From NCBI RefSeq assembly GCF_001905885.1, contig NZ_LIYH01000010.1, positions 62,001-126,000 on the forward strand: 64,000 nt of DNA. The letters run 5' to 3'. This document shows positions 48,004-57,029 of the stretch, in pieces. The DNA comes from Streptomyces sp. CB03234 (GTDB lineage: Bacteria; Actinomycetota; Actinomycetes; Streptomycetales; Streptomycetaceae). Every line of letters begins with the position of its first letter. The stretch's first letter is position 1. A program made the position numbers and the translations under genes. The notes beneath the pieces were generated by a model. It did not search any database, had not been told where the DNA came from, and saw only the letters and a list, made by a program, of their open reading frames with translations.

Positions 48004-49551
48004 ATGGTCAGCAGCGTGAGCGGTGAACGCGGGCGCCGGCGGACGTGGGCACGCACCGCGTCGGTGGGGGCCGTGGTCCTGGTGGCGGGGCTCGTCCCGG
48101 GTACGGGTGTGGCGGTGGACGAGGCGGTGGTCGAGGGCGCGCGGGCCGCCGGGGCGGAGTTCGGCCACCGGTGCGCACTGCCGGGCGGGGAACACCGCGC
48201 GGAGGTACGGGTCTCGGCCACCTTCCCGCGGCGGGTCGCGGCCGGCCGGCCGGTGCGGCCCGCGGACGTGCGGGTCGCGGTACGCCTGCCCGCGGAGGCC
48301 GTGGCCGAGCTGGCCGAGCTGGGAGCGGCGACCACGAGCGGAGCCGTACGCCTGAACGGGCGGGTGGCGCAGGGCGACGACACCGCCGAGCTGCCCTGGA
48401 CGCGGCTGGCCGCCCCGGACACCGCCCTGCCCGCCACCGGGCCGTACACGGTCGAAGGCACCGGCGCTGTACCGACGGTGACCGCTTCCTCCGGGGGTGA
48501 ACTGACCTTCTCGGCCGGGCCCGTGACCCTGGACCTCCTCCTCCGCAAGGCCGACAGCACCCCCACCACGCCGCCGGGGCTCTCCGTCACCTGCGTGCCC
48601 GAGCCGGACCAGGACATGACCATCGCCCAGGTCACCGTGGTTTCCGGGCCTGGGCCTGGGCCTGGGCCGGGTGCAGGCGAGCGGCCACCGGCCGTGGAGG
48701 CGCCCGCCACTCCGCCCACCGGACCGGACGGCGCCGGACGCCCCGGAGGCCCGCCGGGAGGCCCGCCGAAGGCTCCGCCGGACGGAGCGGGCCGGCAGGA
48801 CCCCGGCCGCCGCGCCGGTCCGGCCGACGAGTGCGTGGAGAACCCGCCCATACCGCAGGAACCCGTACCCAGCCACGGCTACATCGCCGGTTACGCCAAT
48901 GTCCTGAAACTGGGATCCGCCATGTTCATCAAGGACCCCGGCCTGATGAAGGTGAGGATGGCCAAGGCCACCCAGCTCTACCAGTGTCCCCGCGACGACG
49001 GCCTCATGTTCACCATGTACAGCGACGCCACGTTCGACCACCGAGGGAAACCGCAATTGCCGCCCGCCCGGTCGACATTCCTCACCTTCGGGTTCATGCC
49101 GACGACGGCCACCGCGGAATTCACCCTGGAGGAGCCGATGGAGATCGCCACCGGAAGCTACTTCTCACCCGACGGCCAGTTCTCCGAGGTGACGAAGGCG
49201 ACCGCGAAGCTGTGGATCCGCTTGTACGACGTGAAGGTGAACGGCACGCCGCTCGACGTCGGCCCGGCGTGCCGCACCGCCCGGCCGATGGAGCTGTCCC
49301 TGACGGGCCGCGGCTCCTACGACGCCGAGGGCAGGCCCCACGGGTACACGGTGGTCACCGGCGGCCTGCTCACCGGCACCGCCACCATCCCGGAGTTCAG
49401 CGGCTGTGGCACCACCGAGGACCTGGACCGGCTGTTCACCGCGTCCCTGTCCGGCGGCGGCAACCACATGAAGATGACCCAGGGCGTGCTGTGCTCCCCG
49501 GGCCAGCCCGAGTACTGCCCCGACCCGCCCCGGCCGAAGCCCCAGCGGTGA
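48004..49551 (+). CDS. Secreted or membrane-anchored two-domain protein (DUF6801-like first half)
   Basis: The 515-residue protein has an N-terminal hydrophobic segment (ASVGAVVLVAGLVPGTGVAV) that may be a signal peptide. The first domain (about 55-200) reads FGHRCALPGGEHRAEVRVSA, VTLDLLLRKADSTPTTPP and LSVTCVPEPDQDM, a pattern I associate with DUF6801; this is uncertain. A Gly-Pro-rich linker (about 205-290) contains GPGPGPGPG. The C-terminal domain (AGYANVLKLGSAMFIKDPG, FTLEEPMEIATGSYFSPDGQ) is beta-rich. It lies upstream of the mce ATPase and may belong to the lipid-uptake system; that is inference from position. Confidence 0.7.
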   Translation: MVSSVSGERGRRRTWARTASVGAVVLVAGLVPGTGVAVDEAVVEGARAAGAEFGHRCALPGGEHRAEVRVSATFPRRVAAGRPVRPADVRVAVRLPAEAVAELAELGAATTSGAVRLNGRVAQGDDTAELPWTRLAAPDTALPATGPYTVEGTGAVPTVTASSGGELTFSAGPVTLDLLLRKADSTPTTPPGLSVTCVPEPDQDMTIAQVTVVSGPGPGPGPGAGERPPAVEAPATPPTGPDGAGRPGGPPGGPPKAPPDGAGRQDPGRRAGPADECVENPPIPQEPVPSHGYIAGYANVLKLGSAMFIKDPGLMKVRMAKATQLYQCPRDDGLMFTMYSDATFDHRGKPQLPPARSTFLTFGFMPTTATAEFTLEEPMEIATGSYFSPDGQFSEVTKATAKLWIRLYDVKVNGTPLDVGPACRTARPMELSLTGRGSYDAEGRPHGYTVVTGGLLTGTATIPEFSGCGTTEDLDRLFTASLSGGGNHMKMTQGVLCSPGQPEYCPDPPRPKPQR

Positions 49552-49658
49552 ACCGGACGGGCGGCGACACCGGTGCGCACGGAACGACAAGAAAACCAGG
49601 CCGGATTGTCATGCGGTGACAAACCATCCGGCCGCTCCGAAGACGTCGCGCGCGGCGC

Positions 49659-49688
49659 TTGTCGAAGACCTCCGAGTGACCGTAACGT
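49659..49688 (+). promoter_or_regulatory. Candidate promoter of the mce operon
   Basis: TTGTCG (49659-49664) and TAACGT (49683-49688) are 18 bp apart, in the 194-base gap before the ATPase gene. The expected start would leave a leader of about 50 bases before GTG 49746. Confidence 0.45.
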
Positions 49689-49745
49689 GCGGCCCCCGGC
49701 GCACTTTTGTCACTTCCTCAGCAAGAGCGGCACCTGGGAGTTGTG

Positions 49746-50732
49746 GTGGGAACAGAAGTGGTCGTCGAAGGACTCACCAAATCCTTCGGCAAACAGAACA
49801 TCTGGCAGGACGTCACCCTCACCCTGCCGGCGGGTGAGGTCAGCGTGATGCTCGGGCCTTCCGGCACCGGAAAGACCGTATTCCTGAAATCCATCATCGG
49901 GCTGCTGAAACCCGAGCGCGGACGCGTCCTCATCAACGGCGTCGACATGGTCAGCAGTCCCGAACGCGACATCTACGAGACGCGGAAGCTGTTCGGGCTG
50001 ATGTTCCAGGACGGGGCCCTCTTCGGCTCGATGTCGCTGTTCGACAACATCGCCTTTCCGCTGCGCGAGCACACCCGCAAGAAGGAGCCGGAGATCCGCC
50101 GCATCGTCATGGAGCGGATGGAGATGGTCGGACTCGTCGGCGCCGAGGAGAAACTGCCCGGCGAGATATCCGGCGGCATGCGCAAACGCGCCGGGCTCGC
50201 GCGTGCCCTCGTACTCGACCCGCAGATCATCCTCTGCGACGAACCCGACTCCGGACTGGACCCCGTCCGTACCGCTTATCTGTCGCAGCTGCTGATCGAC
50301 CTCAATGCGCAGATCGACGCCACGATGCTCATCGTCACCCACAACCTCGACATCGCGGCGACGGTGCCGGACAACATGGGAATGCTGTTCCGGCGCAATC
50401 TCGTCACCTTCGGGCCGCGTGAGGTCCTGCTCACCAGCGACGAGCCGGTCGTGGCTCAATTCCTCAGCGGGCGGCGCGAAGGCCCCATCGGCATGTCGGA
50501 GGAGAAGGACGCGGCGGCGCTGGCGCGTGAGCAGCGCACAGCCGCCTCGTACGCGCCGCCGCGTGCGCTGGCGCCCCAACTGGAACCCTCGCCCGGCATG
50601 CCGCGCCGCGCGGCCGCCCAGCGCCGCCGCGAACGGGTCCTCGGCATGCTGCCCCGCCTGCCGGAGGCCGCCCGGACGGCGATCCTGCAGAGCTACGCCC
50701 CCACCGGCACACTCGACGGTGCCGCCTCATGA
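49746..50732 (+). CDS. mceG: Mce/YrbE-system ABC ATPase (MceG/Mkl, MlaF-like)
   Basis: The protein has 328 residues from GTG 49746, with GGGAG five bases upstream; in-frame starts at 49707 and 49743 are alternatives. It shows Walker A GPSGTGKT, Q loop GLMFQDGALF, signature SGGMRKRAGLARAL, Walker B IILCDEPDSGLDPV and the switch His in IVTHNLD. SGGMRKR is typical of the lipid-transport Mkl/MlaF branch. After residue 240 there is a C-terminal extension of about 80 residues, basic and Ala-rich, as in mycobacterial MceG. It energises the YrbE permeases encoded next, overlapping the first by 4 bases. Confidence 0.93.
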   Translation: MGTEVVVEGLTKSFGKQNIWQDVTLTLPAGEVSVMLGPSGTGKTVFLKSIIGLLKPERGRVLINGVDMVSSPERDIYETRKLFGLMFQDGALFGSMSLFDNIAFPLREHTRKKEPEIRRIVMERMEMVGLVGAEEKLPGEISGGMRKRAGLARALVLDPQIILCDEPDSGLDPVRTAYLSQLLIDLNAQIDATMLIVTHNLDIAATVPDNMGMLFRRNLVTFGPREVLLTSDEPVVAQFLSGRREGPIGMSEEKDAAALAREQRTAASYAPPRALAPQLEPSPGMPRRAAAQRRRERVLGMLPRLPEAARTAILQSYAPTGTLDGAAS

Positions 50733-51763
50733 CCCCGGCCCGGCCGCGCGACCCGGCCGCCGCCCCCGGCCCGGCGCCCGAGGGCCGGCCCTCGGGCCGC
50801 CCGTCAACCCCCGCCCCCGCCCGCGCGGGCGGCCAAGCCGATGCGCCCGCGAGCCCGAAACCGGCCGCCCCGGCAAGCACGCCCCACCGCTCCGGCCCGG
50901 GCAACGGCCCTGGCCCCGGTCCCGGCTCCGGCGGCGCGCAGCAGCCGTCCGCCGAGCGGCGCTCCGGTGCACGCGCCGACGGGTACCGGCCGCCCGCGCG
51001 GGTGCTCGCGCCGTTGCGGGAGAGCGGGCGGCTGTTCGCCCTCGCGGTCACCGTCGCGCGCGACATGTTCCGGCGACCGTTCCAACTCCGCGAGTTCATC
51101 GAGCAGTTCTGGTTCGTCGCGAGCGTCACGATCCTGCCCGCCGCGCTCGTGTCCATCCCGTTCGGCGCGGTCATCGCTCTCCAGGTCGGCTCGCTCACGC
51201 AGCAGCTGGGCGCCCAGTCGTTCACCGGCGGGGCCAGCGTCCTGGCCGTCATCCAGCAGGCCAGCCCGCTGATCGTCGCCCTGCTGATCGCCGGCGCCGG
51301 CGGCTCCGCCATCTGCGCCGACCTCGGCTCCCGCAAGATCCGCGAGGAGCTGGACGCCATGGAGGTCATGGGCGTCTCGCCCATCCAGCGCCTCGTCGTG
51401 CCCCGCGTCCTCGCCACCATGCTCGTCGCCGTCCTCCTCAACGGCATGGTCTCCGTCGTCGGAACCCTCGGCGGCTACTTCTTCAACGTGATCATGCAGG
51501 ACGGCACCCCCGGCGCCTACCTCGCCAGTTTCTCCGCCCTCGCCCAGCTCCCCGACCTCTGGATCAGCGAGATCAAGGCGCTGATCTTCGGTTTCCTCGC
51601 CGGCATCGTCGCCGCCCACCGCGGCCTCAATCCCCGTGGCGGCCCCAAGGGGGTCGGCGACGCCGTCAACCAGTCCGTCGTCATCACCTTCCTCCTCCTC
51701 TTCTTCGTCAACATGGTCCTCACCGCGATCTACCTCCAGATCGTCCCCGCGAAGGGGGCGTGA
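50729..51763 (+). CDS. yrbE1A: YrbE1A-like lipid ABC permease (MlaE family)
   Basis: The 344-residue protein has a disordered N-terminal extension of about 90 residues rich in Pro, Ala and Gly, making it longer than the usual 260 or so. The MlaE domain follows (LREFIEQFWFVASVTILPAA, LVSIPFGAVIALQVGSLTQQ, ELDAMEVMGVSPIQRLVVPR, FFVNMVLTAIYLQ) with about five membrane helices. It pairs with YrbE1B to form the permease core of a Mce lipid importer. ATGA overlaps the ATPase stop. Confidence 0.92.
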   Translation: MTPARPRDPAAAPGPAPEGRPSGRPSTPAPARAGGQADAPASPKPAAPASTPHRSGPGNGPGPGPGSGGAQQPSAERRSGARADGYRPPARVLAPLRESGRLFALAVTVARDMFRRPFQLREFIEQFWFVASVTILPAALVSIPFGAVIALQVGSLTQQLGAQSFTGGASVLAVIQQASPLIVALLIAGAGGSAICADLGSRKIREELDAMEVMGVSPIQRLVVPRVLATMLVAVLLNGMVSVVGTLGGYFFNVIMQDGTPGAYLASFSALAQLPDLWISEIKALIFGFLAGIVAAHRGLNPRGGPKGVGDAVNQSVVITFLLLFFVNMVLTAIYLQIVPAKGA

Positions 51764-51765
51764 CG

Positions 51766-52572
51766 ATGGCTTCCCCGCTCGCCTGGCTCGACCGCTCCGG
51801 TGATCAGCTGATCTTCTACGTCAAGGCCCTCGCGTGGATCCCCCGCACACTGCGCCGCTACTCCCGGGAGGTGCAACGCCTGCTCGCCGAGGTCGCCTTC
51901 GGCAGCGGCGGCCTCGGAGTCATCGGCGGCACCATCGGCGTGATGATCGCCATGACCCTGTTCACCGGCACCGTCGTCGGCCTCCAGGGCTACGCCGCGC
52001 TCAACCAGATCGGCACGGCGGCCTTCACCGGCTTCATCTCCGCCTACTTCAACACCCGCGAGATCGCCCCGCTCGTCGCCGGTCTCGCCCTCTCCGCCAC
52101 CGTCGGCGCCGGGTTCACCGCCCAGCTCGGCGCCATGCGCATCAACGAGGAGGTCGACGCCCTCGAGGCGATGGGCGTGCGCTCCCTGCCGTACCTCGTC
52201 ACCACCCGCATCATCGCGGGCGTCGTCGCGATCATCCCGCTCTACGCGATCGGCCTGCTCTCCTCGTACGCCGCCTCCCGCACGGTCACCGTCCTGTTCA
52301 ACGGCCAGTCGGCGGGCACGTACGACCACTACTTCACGCTCTTCCTCTCCCCGGACGACGTGCTGCTCTCCATCCTCAAGGTGCTGATCTTCAGCGTGCT
52401 GGTGATCCTCGCCCACTGCTACTACGGCTTCCGCGCCACCGGCGGCCCGGCCGGCGTCGGCGTCGCCGTCGGCCACTCCGTACGCAACGCGATCGTGCTG
52501 ATCAGCGTGACCGACTTCTTCCTCTCCCTCGCGATCTGGGGTGCGACGACGACCGTGAAGGTGGCCGGATGA
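51766..52572 (+). CDS. yrbE1B: YrbE1B-like lipid ABC permease (MlaE family)
   Basis: The 268-residue permease has the MlaE pattern (FTGTVVGLQGYAALNQIGTA, REIAPLVAGLALSATVGAGF, EEVDALEAMGVRSLPYLVTT, VGHSVRNAIVLISVTDFFL). It is the partner of YrbE1A. ATG 51766 lies two bases after the previous stop; GTG 51760 overlapping that stop is an alternative. Its own stop overlaps the first mce gene. Confidence 0.92.
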   Translation: MASPLAWLDRSGDQLIFYVKALAWIPRTLRRYSREVQRLLAEVAFGSGGLGVIGGTIGVMIAMTLFTGTVVGLQGYAALNQIGTAAFTGFISAYFNTREIAPLVAGLALSATVGAGFTAQLGAMRINEEVDALEAMGVRSLPYLVTTRIIAGVVAIIPLYAIGLLSSYAASRTVTVLFNGQSAGTYDHYFTLFLSPDDVLLSILKVLIFSVLVILAHCYYGFRATGGPAGVGVAVGHSVRNAIVLISVTDFFLSLAIWGATTTVKVAG

Positions 52573-53801
52573 CCGCGAAAACGCTTCGCAGACGCCTCGC
52601 CGGGGTCGTGTTCCTCCTCGTACCCGCCCTCCTCGTATGGCTGTCGGTGGCGGTGTACGACAAGGAGTTCACGCGCGACGCCACGGTCACCGTCCTCACC
52701 ACCAGCGCCGGCAACGAGATGCACCGCGGCGCGGAGGTGAAGCTGCGCGGTGTCGTCATCGGCGAGGTCCGCGACATCCGCGCCGACGGCACCGGAGCCC
52801 GCCTCACCCTCGCCATCGACCCCCGCCACCTCGACCGCGTCCCGGCCGACGTCACCGCGCAGATGCTGCCCACCACCCTCTTCGGCGAACGGTTCGTCGC
52901 CCTCGTACCGCCCGCCGCCAACCCGTCCCCCCGCGCCCTCACCGCCGGCGCGACCATCCCGCAGGACCGTTCCGCCAACGCCATCGAACTGGAGCAGGTC
53001 CTGGAGCAGGTGCTCCCGCTGCTCACCGCCGTCAAGCCCGAGAAGCTGTCCGCCACCCTCACCGCCGTCGCCCAGGCCCTCCAAGGCAGGGGCGAGCAGC
53101 TCGGCCGCACCCTCATCACCCTCGAAGCGCACCTGAAGCGGCTCAACCCCCACCTGCCCGCCCTCAACCGCGACATCGCCCACCTCGTCGAGGTCAGCCG
53201 GGTGTACGGCGACGCCGCCCCGGACGTACTCGACGCGCTCACCGACTTCACCACCACCAGCGGCACCCTCGCCGACCAACAGGCCCGGCTGGCGGACCTG
53301 TACGGCGCCACCACCACCTCCGCCGAGGACCTGACGACCTTCCTCCGCGACAACCGGAGCAACATCATCCGGTTGTCCGCCGTCTCCCGCCCCACCCTGG
53401 AACTCCTCGCCCGCCACTCCTCCTCCTTCCCCTGCACCCTTCGCACCCTCGCCGGGTTCGTCCCCGCCATGGACAAGGCGCTCGGCAAGGGCACCGGCGA
53501 ACCCGGCCTCCATGTGAACGTCCGGACCGTCCCCTCCCTCGGCAAGTACGTCCCCGGCAAGGACCGGCCCGTGTACGACGCGACCGGCGGGCCCCACTGC
53601 TACGCCGTCCCGTACACCGGAAAACCCGCCCCCACGGCCCCGGACAAGGCCGGCCTCGGCCTGCCCAACTCGCCCCAGGAGAACCAGCTCGTCAACGAAC
53701 TGATCGCCCCTGGCCTGAAGACCGCCCCGCAGTCCCTGCCGGACTGGAGCACCGTCCTGACCGGCCCCGTCTTCCGCGGAACGGAGGTGACCCTCAAGTG
53801 A
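52569..53801 (+). CDS. Mce-family substrate-binding protein, first of six (MceA position)
   Basis: The 410-residue protein has an N-terminal membrane anchor (AGVVFLLVPALLVWLSVAVY), then the MCE/MlaD domain at about 38-115 (VTVLTTSAGNEMHRGAEVKL, RGVVIGEVRDI, LPTTLFGERFVALVPP). A long helical region follows (EQVLEQVLPLLTAVKPEKLS), with a C-terminal tail ending near residue 410. Mce proteins form a hexameric tunnel for lipids across the envelope. The gene overlaps yrbE1B and the next mce gene by 4 bases each, and the order fits mceA-F. Confidence 0.93.
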   Translation: MTAKTLRRRLAGVVFLLVPALLVWLSVAVYDKEFTRDATVTVLTTSAGNEMHRGAEVKLRGVVIGEVRDIRADGTGARLTLAIDPRHLDRVPADVTAQMLPTTLFGERFVALVPPAANPSPRALTAGATIPQDRSANAIELEQVLEQVLPLLTAVKPEKLSATLTAVAQALQGRGEQLGRTLITLEAHLKRLNPHLPALNRDIAHLVEVSRVYGDAAPDVLDALTDFTTTSGTLADQQARLADLYGATTTSAEDLTTFLRDNRSNIIRLSAVSRPTLELLARHSSSFPCTLRTLAGFVPAMDKALGKGTGEPGLHVNVRTVPSLGKYVPGKDRPVYDATGGPHCYAVPYTGKPAPTAPDKAGLGLPNSPQENQLVNELIAPGLKTAPQSLPDWSTVLTGPVFRGTEVTLK

Positions 53802-54829
53802 GGCGCCGCTCCCTCGCCGGACCGCTCACCAAATCGCTCGCCTTCATCGTGGTGACCGTCCTCGCCACCACCGTCCTGGCGTTCTCCGTCGCCAACAAGG
53901 GCGTCGGCGACACCGTCACGTACAAGGCCCGCTTCACCGACGTCACCGGCCTCGTCGAGGGCGACAGCGTCCGCATCGCCGGGGTGAAGGTCGGGCAGGT
54001 CGAGTCCATCAGGGTCGCCGACCGGCGGCTCGCCGAAGTCGCCTTCGCGGTCCGCAAGGGCCGCGCCCTGCCCGCCTCGGCGACCGCGTCGATCAAGTAC
54101 CTCAACATGGTCGGCCAGCGCTACATCGACCTCGACCGCGGCACCGGACCCGTCGGCCGGACGCTGCCCGCCGGTGCGGTCATCCCGGTCGAACGCACCA
54201 CCCCCGCGCTCGACCTCACCCAGCTCTTCAACGGCTTCCAGCCGCTCTTCCAGGGCCTGTCACCGGCCGAGGTCAACAGCCTGGCCGGATCGATCGTCCA
54301 GGTCCTCCAGGGAGAGGGCGGCACCGTCGACTCCCTCATCGAGCACGTCGGGTCGCTCACCACCACCGTCGCCGCCAAGGACGAGGTCATCGGGGAGGTC
54401 GTCAAGAACCTCAATACGGTGCTGAAGACGGTCAACGACCGCGAGGCGGGCTTCAACGACCTCGTCGTCACCCTCCAGCGGCTCGTCAGCGGCTTCGCCG
54501 GGGACCGCGAACCGCTCGGCGAGGCCATCACCGCCATGGGCTCGCTCACCACCGTCACCGCCGGGCTCCTGGAGGACGGACGTGCCCCGCTCAAGGAGGA
54601 CATCCGCCACCTCGGACGCCTGTCCGGGCAGCTCGCGGACAGCACCGCGCAGATCGAGAACTTCCTCCACAAGTCCCCCGCCAAGATGCGGGCGATCGGA
54701 CGCCTCGCCTCGTACGGATCGTGGCTCAACCTCTACCTCTGCGAGGCAACGGTGACCGGCGTCACCACCGACGACGGCTCCAGGCCGCCCACCGGCGTCA
54801 CGATCACCGAACCGAGGTGCCGCGCATGA
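53798..54829 (+). CDS. Mce-family protein, second (MceB position)
   Basis: The 343-residue protein starts at GTG 53798 (GTGA overlap). It has the anchor LAFIVVTVLATTVLAFSVAN, an MCE domain at about 40-115 (YKARFTDVTGLVEGDSVRIA, GVKVGQVESI, YLNMVGQRYIDLDRG) and a helical part to about 300 (LDLTQLFNGFQPLFQGLSPA). The short C-terminal region contains two cysteines (LYLCEATV, EPRCRA) that may pair with each other or with neighbours. Confidence 0.93.
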   Translation: MRRRSLAGPLTKSLAFIVVTVLATTVLAFSVANKGVGDTVTYKARFTDVTGLVEGDSVRIAGVKVGQVESIRVADRRLAEVAFAVRKGRALPASATASIKYLNMVGQRYIDLDRGTGPVGRTLPAGAVIPVERTTPALDLTQLFNGFQPLFQGLSPAEVNSLAGSIVQVLQGEGGTVDSLIEHVGSLTTTVAAKDEVIGEVVKNLNTVLKTVNDREAGFNDLVVTLQRLVSGFAGDREPLGEAITAMGSLTTVTAGLLEDGRAPLKEDIRHLGRLSGQLADSTAQIENFLHKSPAKMRAIGRLASYGSWLNLYLCEATVTGVTTDDGSRPPTGVTITEPRCRA

Positions 54830-55866
54830 GACTCCCGCGCGTAAAACCCTTCACACCCGTACGGGAGCGCGATCCCGTGACCGTCGGCATCGTCGGCCTG
54901 CTCCTGCTCGCCCTCCTCGCCCTCGGCGCGTACAAGGCCGACACCCTGGCCGGTGGCGGCACCACCTACACCGCCGACTTCACCGAAGCCGCCGGACTCG
55001 ACGAGGGCGACGAGGTACGCATCGCCGGCGTCAAGGTCGGCGAAGTCACCGGCATCGGGCTCGACGGGGCCAAGGTCAAGGTCGGCTTCGAGGTCGACGA
55101 CACCACCTGGATCGGCGACTCCAGCACCGCCGCCATCGCCATCAAGACCCTGCTCGGCGAGAAGTACCTGGCCATCGACCCTCTCGGCGCCCACGCCCAG
55201 AACCCCGCCGAACGCATCCCCGCCTCCCGCACCACCTCCCCCTACGACGTCACCCAGGCCCTCACCGGTCTCGGCGACACCATCGACGCCATCGACACGC
55301 GGGCGCTCGCCAAGAGCTTCGAGGCCATCTCCGCCACCTTCGCCCACTCCCCGCCCGATGTGCGCACCGCCGCCACCGGCCTGTCCGCGCTCTCCAAGTC
55401 GGTCTCGTCGCGCGACGCGCAGCTCGCCGAACTCCTCAAGGGCAGCAAGCAGCTGACCAGGACCCTGGCGGGCAAGAACAGCAGCTTCGAAGCGCTCCTG
55501 GAGGACGGCACCCTGCTCCTCGGCGAGCTCCAGGCCCGCCGCGACGCCATCCACCAGCTGCTCACCGGCGCCAGGAACCTCGGCACCCAGCTCAGCGGCC
55601 TCGTCCAGGACAACAGCCGGCAGCTCGGGCCCACCCTGACCGCGCTCGGCCGCGTCACCGGCGTCCTGGTAAAGAACCGCGACAGCCTCGACCGGACCCT
55701 CGCGCTGGCCGGCCCGTACTACCGGCTCGTCGGCAACACCCTCGGCAACGGCCGCTGGTTCGACACCTACGTCTGCGGTCTCGTCCCCAGGAACTACCTC
55801 GATCCCGGTACGCCCCCGGCCACCGGGTGCATGCCGCCCAAGCCGACAGGAGGCGGTGCCCGGTGA
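54826..55866 (+). CDS. Mce-family protein, third (MceC position)
   Basis: The 346-residue protein has an anchor (VGIVGLLLLALLALGAYKAD), an MCE domain at about 43-120 (YTADFTEAAGLDEGDEVRIA, GVKVGEVTGI, IKTLLGEKYLAIDPLG) and coiled helical repeats (LSALSKSVSSRDAQLAELLK, GELQARRDAIHQLLTGARNL). Cysteines occur in the end region (YVCGLVPRNYL, ATGCMPPK). Start and stop overlap both neighbours by 4 bases. Confidence 0.93.
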   Translation: MRLPRVKPFTPVRERDPVTVGIVGLLLLALLALGAYKADTLAGGGTTYTADFTEAAGLDEGDEVRIAGVKVGEVTGIGLDGAKVKVGFEVDDTTWIGDSSTAAIAIKTLLGEKYLAIDPLGAHAQNPAERIPASRTTSPYDVTQALTGLGDTIDAIDTRALAKSFEAISATFAHSPPDVRTAATGLSALSKSVSSRDAQLAELLKGSKQLTRTLAGKNSSFEALLEDGTLLLGELQARRDAIHQLLTGARNLGTQLSGLVQDNSRQLGPTLTALGRVTGVLVKNRDSLDRTLALAGPYYRLVGNTLGNGRWFDTYVCGLVPRNYLDPGTPPATGCMPPKPTGGGAR

Positions 55867-57029
55867 ACCTGCGACGCGCCCTCGGGATCACGGCAGGGCT
55901 CGCCGTCGTGGCCGTCGCCGCCGCCTCCGGCGTCACGGCCCTCGACGCGTCCGAGACCACCCGCATCACCGCCCGCTTCGATCGCGCCACCGGCGTGTAC
56001 GAGGGCTCCGACCTCCGGATCCTCGGGGTGAAGGCCGGCACCGTCGCCTCCGTACGCCCCCAGGGCAAGGAGGTCGAGGTCACCCTGCTGATCGACGAAG
56101 GCGTCCGGGTCCCCGCCGATGCCCACGCCGTCGTCGTCGCGCCCAGCGTCGTCGCCGACCGCTACATCCAGCTCGCCCCCGCCTACACGGGCGGCCCCAA
56201 GATCCGGGAAGGCGCCGTCCTGCCCGCCGCCCGCAACGCGACCCCCCTGGAGGTCGACCAGCTGTACGCGTCGATCACCGAACTCAGCGAGGCCCTCGGC
56301 CCCAACGGCGCCAACGCCGACGGCGCCCTGGCCGGACTGTTCGACACCGGAGCCGCCAACCTCAAGGGCAACGGCAAGGCCATCGGCGACTCCATCGAGC
56401 AGTTCGGCAAGGCCGCCAAGACCCTCGACGCGAGCAGCGGCGACCTCTTCGACACGCTGACCCACCTGCAGTCCTTCACCACCATGCTGAAGAACAACGA
56501 CGGCGACGTCCGCAGGGCCGAGCAGCAGCTCGCCACCGTCACCGGCTTCCTCGCCGAGGACAAGGAGAACCTCGCGGCGGCCCTCAAGGAGCTGGGCACG
56601 GCCCTCGCCCAGGTCAAGAGCTTCATCGAGACCCACCGCGGCGGGCTGAAGAAGAACGTCGACCTCCTCGTCCCCCTCACACAGACCCTCGTCGACCAGC
56701 GCGCCTCGCTCGCCGAGATGCTCGACACCGCGCCGCTCGCCGCGGGCAACGCCCTCAACGCGTACGACCCGGTCCACCGCACCCTCAACGGCCGTACGAA
56801 CATCAACGAGCTCAGCTACGGGCCCGGAATCACGCCAGGCCTTCCGAACGGCCTGGTCCCCGTCGACGCGGCCCGCCGCAAAGCCCTGCCCGCCCTCCCG
56901 CTGCCCGCCGTCGGCACGGTGTACGGGACACCGGGGGAGGGGGCTCCCGGGAAGGGGACACCCGTGAACGGGACACTCGTGAACGGGACACTCGTGAACG
57001 GGACACCCGGGAAGGGGACCGCACGGTGA
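55863..57029 (+). CDS. Mce-family protein, fourth (MceD position)
   Basis: The 388-residue protein starts at GTG 55863. It has a hydrophobic N-terminus (ALGITAGLAVVAVAAASGVT), the MCE domain at about 33-110 (ITARFDRATGVYEGSDLRIL, GVKAGTVASV, PSVVADRYIQLAPAY) and a long helical domain (LKNNDGDVRRAEQQLATVTG, FIETHRGGLKKNVDLLVPL). It ends in five pentapeptide repeats of the (V/G)(N/K)GT(L/P) type encoded by a 15-bp tandem repeat. That tail is unusual and probably flexible. Confidence 0.93.
   Translation: MNLRRALGITAGLAVVAVAAASGVTALDASETTRITARFDRATGVYEGSDLRILGVKAGTVASVRPQGKEVEVTLLIDEGVRVPADAHAVVVAPSVVADRYIQLAPAYTGGPKIREGAVLPAARNATPLEVDQLYASITELSEALGPNGANADGALAGLFDTGAANLKGNGKAIGDSIEQFGKAAKTLDASSGDLFDTLTHLQSFTTMLKNNDGDVRRAEQQLATVTGFLAEDKENLAAALKELGTALAQVKSFIETHRGGLKKNVDLLVPLTQTLVDQRASLAEMLDTAPLAAGNALNAYDPVHRTLNGRTNINELSYGPGITPGLPNGLVPVDAARRKALPALPLPAVGTVYGTPGEGAPGKGTPVNGTLVNGTLVNGTPGKGTAR
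56949..57023 (+). repeat. 15-bp tandem repeat at the 3' end of the fourth mce gene
   Basis: Five 15-bp units: GGGAAGGGGACACCC (56949-56963), GTGAACGGGACACTC (56964-56978 and 56979-56993, identical), GTGAACGGGACACCC (56994-57008) and a final GGGAAGGGGACCGCA (57009-57023). Each encodes one pentapeptide, so changes in copy number keep the frame. Confidence 0.85.
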
